DNA from: an uncultured Clostridia bacterium
GTDB lineage: Bacteria; Bacillota; Clostridia; Oscillospirales; Ruminococcaceae
Assembly (NCBI GenBank): GCA_937892655.1
Contig: CALBJC010000135.1
Coordinates: 1 to 24,332, forward strand
Length of the DNA: 24,332 nucleotides
Reading direction: 5' to 3'
Shown here in pieces: positions 22,674 through 24,332 of this stretch (its first letter is position 1; the number at the start of each line of letters is the position of its first letter). The position numbers and the translations under genes were made by a program. The notes beneath the pieces were generated by a model. It saw only the letters and a program-made list of their open reading frames with translations, was not told the origin of the DNA and did no database searches.

Positions 22674-22917
22674 GTAATATAAAACCGTCATTCTGACATT
22701 TTTGTATTGGAGAGGGTAGGTGATGCTACTAACTACCATACAAAAATGTAAGAATCTACCTTTGGAAAAAGTACCTCGCAAAGAATAAACTTTGCAGCAA
22801 AGGTTGTTCTTCGGAAGGTTTTTAATAAAAGGTTGATTACAGCATTTTTACATATACCCTGATACTATCACCGCAGATAGGTTGATGTAAAATGTGGAAT
22901 GACGTGATTTTTATTAC
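22674..22917. repeat. 244-bp element with ~30-bp imperfect terminal inverted repeats and two internal hairpins
   Basis: The outer arms pair GTAATA (22674-22679) with TATTAC (22912-22917), and CGTCATTC (22686-22693) with GAATGACG (22897-22904), continuing through an ACATTTT/AAAATGT core. Each arm also pairs locally: ACATTTTTGTAT with ATACAAAAATGT (22696-22707 and 22738-22749, plus inner GGTAG/CTACC), and CATTTTTACAT with ATGTAAAATG (22843-22853 and 22885-22894, plus inner CTATC/GATAG). It could be a MITE-like non-autonomous element or a structured RNA. No coding frame is inside and I see no clear target-site duplication. Confidence 0.6.
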
Positions 22918-22954
22918 GGGATGATGTGTATTTAACCTAATTTGAATCTTGAAT

Positions 22955-22988
22955 TTTGAACGTTGCATTATAAAAAGTATTACCTTTG
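22955..22988 (+). promoter_or_regulatory. Bacteroidota-type promoter of the MATE gene
   Basis: TTTG (22955-22958) and TACCTTTG (22981-22988) are 22 bp apart, one more than the usual 19-21, and the -7 element is a perfect TAnnTTTG. The predicted start of transcription (about 22995) is almost at the ATG. Confidence 0.6.
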
Positions 22989-22996
22989 CAGTCGTT

Positions 22997-24332
22997 ATGA
23001 GTATTCAAGATTCACCTCTTTCGTTAGGCACCGACTCTCTTGGTAAGCTGTTGAAGCGTTATGCGATGCCCGCAATCATTGCGCAGGTGTCCTCTTCGCT
23101 ATACAATATCATGGACAGTATCTTCATCGGTCAAGGTGTTGGTCCTCTGGCCATCTCTGGTCTGGCGCTGACGATGCCGATGATGAATCTTGGTGCAGCA
23201 TTTGGGGCGATGGTGGGAGCCGGTTCGGCTGCCATAACGTCGATTCGTCTGGGGCAGGGCAATAAGCAGGCTGCCGAGCAGATTCTGGGTAACGTGGTGC
23301 TGCTCAACGTGGCGATGGGACTTATCTTCACTCTGCTGGGGCTTATCTTTATCGACGACTTGCTCTACTTCTTCGGGGCAAGCACTCAGACCATCGGCTA
23401 CGCTCGCGACTATATGCAAATCATTCTCTATGGCAACGTTGTAACTCACTTATATTTAGGGCTTAACTGTATAGTTCGCGTGACGGGTTACCCCCAAAAA
23501 GCAATGGCGATGATGCTCATTTCGATTGCCGTCAATGGCACGCTCGACGCTCTGTTTATTTTCGGATTCAAGTGGGGCATAGCGGGCTCGGCGTGGGCTA
23601 CTGTGATTGCGCAGTTGGTGCCACTCATCATTCAGATTGTGCATTTCTCTTCGCCCAGCAGTTTTCTGCGATTCCGTCACGGCATCTTCCGCTTCCGTTG
23701 GGAGATTATCAAGAATATCATCGGTATCGGAATGGCCCCCTTTGCGATTCACGTCTGCGCCTGCGTGGTGGTTATCGTGGTCAACAATGTATTGCAGGAG
23801 TATGGCGGCGATACGGCCATCGGAGCCTATGGCATTGTGAATCGTGTGGCCTTCATCTTCACGATGATTGTGCTGGGTCTGACGCAGGGTATGCAACCAA
23901 TTATCGGCTACAACTACGGCGCACGCAAATATGACCGTGTGAGCAAGACACTCTATATGACCATCGGCTGGGCCACGCTCACTACGGTTGTGGGATTTAT
24001 TGTCTGCGAATTGTTCCCCTACGAGGTGGTAAGAATCTTTGTGAGCGAGGACGGAACGGGTAATGCCACAACTCTTATCGAGCAGTCGGCTCGTGGTCTG
24101 AGGCTTATCCTGCTGGCCTTCCCGATTGTGGGATTCTCGATTGTGGTGGGTAATTTCTTCCAATGCATCGGTAAGGCCAAACGAGCCATCATCATATCGG
24201 TGTCGCGCCAGATGCTCTTTATCGTGCCGTTGCTCTACACCCTGCCGCAACATTTGGGCGTTGATGGTGTGTGGTATGCAATTCCGTTAGCCGATGCTTT
24301 GGCAGCCCTTTTGGCGGCTGCGTTGCTGGCCT
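22997..24332 (+). CDS. MATE-family multidrug/Na+ efflux transporter (3' end outside window)
   Basis: The frame is open from ATG 22997 to the window edge (445 codons), close to the ~450 residues of a full MATE protein, so only a little of the C-terminus is missing. It opens SLGKLLKRYAMPAIIAQ and SSLYNIMDSIFIGQGVGPLAISG, the classic MATE N-terminal repeat, and the matching second-half motif is GAYGIVNRVAFIFTMIVLGLTQGMQPIIGYNYGA. About twelve hydrophobic segments are seen. Such transporters export cationic compounds using Na+ or H+. The coding sequence is distinctly GC-richer than the left 21 kb, with many GCN-GGC and CTG codons. A long open frame on the opposite strand (23456-24253) is its shadow. 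Confidence 0.93.
   Translation, partial: MSIQDSPLSLGTDSLGKLLKRYAMPAIIAQVSSSLYNIMDSIFIGQGVGPLAISGLALTMPMMNLGAAFGAMVGAGSAAITSIRLGQGNKQAAEQILGNVVLLNVAMGLIFTLLGLIFIDDLLYFFGASTQTIGYARDYMQIILYGNVVTHLYLGLNCIVRVTGYPQKAMAMMLISIAVNGTLDALFIFGFKWGIAGSAWATVIAQLVPLIIQIVHFSSPSSFLRFRHGIFRFRWEIIKNIIGIGMAPFAIHVCACVVVIVVNNVLQEYGGDTAIGAYGIVNRVAFIFTMIVLGLTQGMQPIIGYNYGARKYDRVSKTLYMTIGWATLTTVVGFIVCELFPYEVVRIFVSEDGTGNATTLIEQSARGLRLILLAFPIVGFSIVVGNFFQCIGKAKRAIIISVSRQMLFIVPLLYTLPQHLGVDGVWYAIPLADALAALLAAALLA

Larger units (their letters stand above)
22439..22996. other. Intergenic region between divergent Bacteroidota genes
   Basis: This 558-bp gap contains the lipoprotein promoter (22497-22529), an AT-rich homopolymer-heavy stretch (about 22511-22620) with nothing assignable, the inverted-repeat element at 22674-22917 and the MATE promoter (22955-22988). 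No gene, tRNA or known riboswitch is visible. Confidence 0.65.

Noticed and set aside
22680..22920. tRNA or 6S RNA in the Bacteroidota gap
   Set aside because: No cloverleaf or TPsiC-like motif; the symmetry could mimic 6S RNA but I cannot match a consensus, so it is listed only as an inverted-repeat element.
23456..24253. 265-codon open frame on the minus strand inside the MATE gene
   Set aside because: It is exactly antisense to a well-conserved transporter, is His/Arg/Asp-rich with no domain, and has no ribosome site; a GC-rich shadow frame.

Overview
The first ~21.4 kb reads as a low-to-moderate GC, endospore-forming Firmicute of the Clostridia, most like gut Ruminococcaceae/Oscillospiraceae. 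Evidence: a germination protease gene (gpr) beside rpsT, strong AGGAGG ribosome sites, TTG/GTG starts, T-tailed hairpin terminators, a trimeric-type [FeFe] hydrogenase operon and CotH/VTC/DUF4956 surface genes. The last ~2.9 kb (from about 21,415-21,445) looks like Bacteroidota DNA, perhaps Alistipes-like: a Bacteroidota-style lipoprotein, TTTG/TAnnTTTG promoters instead of TTGACA/TATAAT, a change of codon use, and a GC-richer MATE transporter. The junction cuts a Firmicute reading frame with no mobile-element machinery, so a chimeric assembly is the simplest explanation.

Layout. 1-90: C-terminus of a gene that may be ilvC. 148-1448 (-): a PII-like protein and a degenerate LCP-like membrane protein. 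1449-1912: AT-rich non-coding DNA with repeated TGTTGAAAA motifs. 1913-2458 (-): a YpsA/DUF1273 SLOG protein, divergent from alr. 2544-8687 (+): probable operon of alr, a membrane protein with a dead GGDEF domain, a CotH-kinase lipoprotein, a VTC-domain protein and DUF4956, closed by a terminator. 8767-10605 (+): a DUF4353-type carbohydrate-binding lipoprotein. 10651-12213 (-): a CBM35-GH26 mannanase lipoprotein. 12318-13181 (-): gpr, with rpsT divergent. 13743-14237 (-): a PAP2 phosphatase, divergent from mnmM (14457-15026). 15361-20393 (+): a five-gene hydrogenase operon (NuoE-like, GHKL ATPase, small 2Fe-2S protein, NuoF-like, HydA) behind an extended -10 promoter and a Rex-like palindrome. 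20615-21430: two tandem small membrane-anchored proteins of unknown role, the second cut by the junction. 21407-22438 (-) and 22997-24332 (+): Bacteroidota lipoprotein and MATE transporter, separated by a 244-bp inverted-repeat element.

How it fits together. The hydrogenase block would re-oxidise NADH (and probably reduced ferredoxin) with H2 release, typical of a gut fermenter. Codon use in that operon resembles rpsT (Lys almost all AAG), suggesting high expression, apart from the embedded ATPase gene. The alr-GGDEF-CotH-VTC-DUF4956 run, followed by the beta-helix lipoprotein and the mannanase, is a cell-surface neighbourhood whose joint function is not established and is the best candidate here for an under-described system. 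I see no tRNA, rRNA, CRISPR array, integrase, transposase or phage gene.
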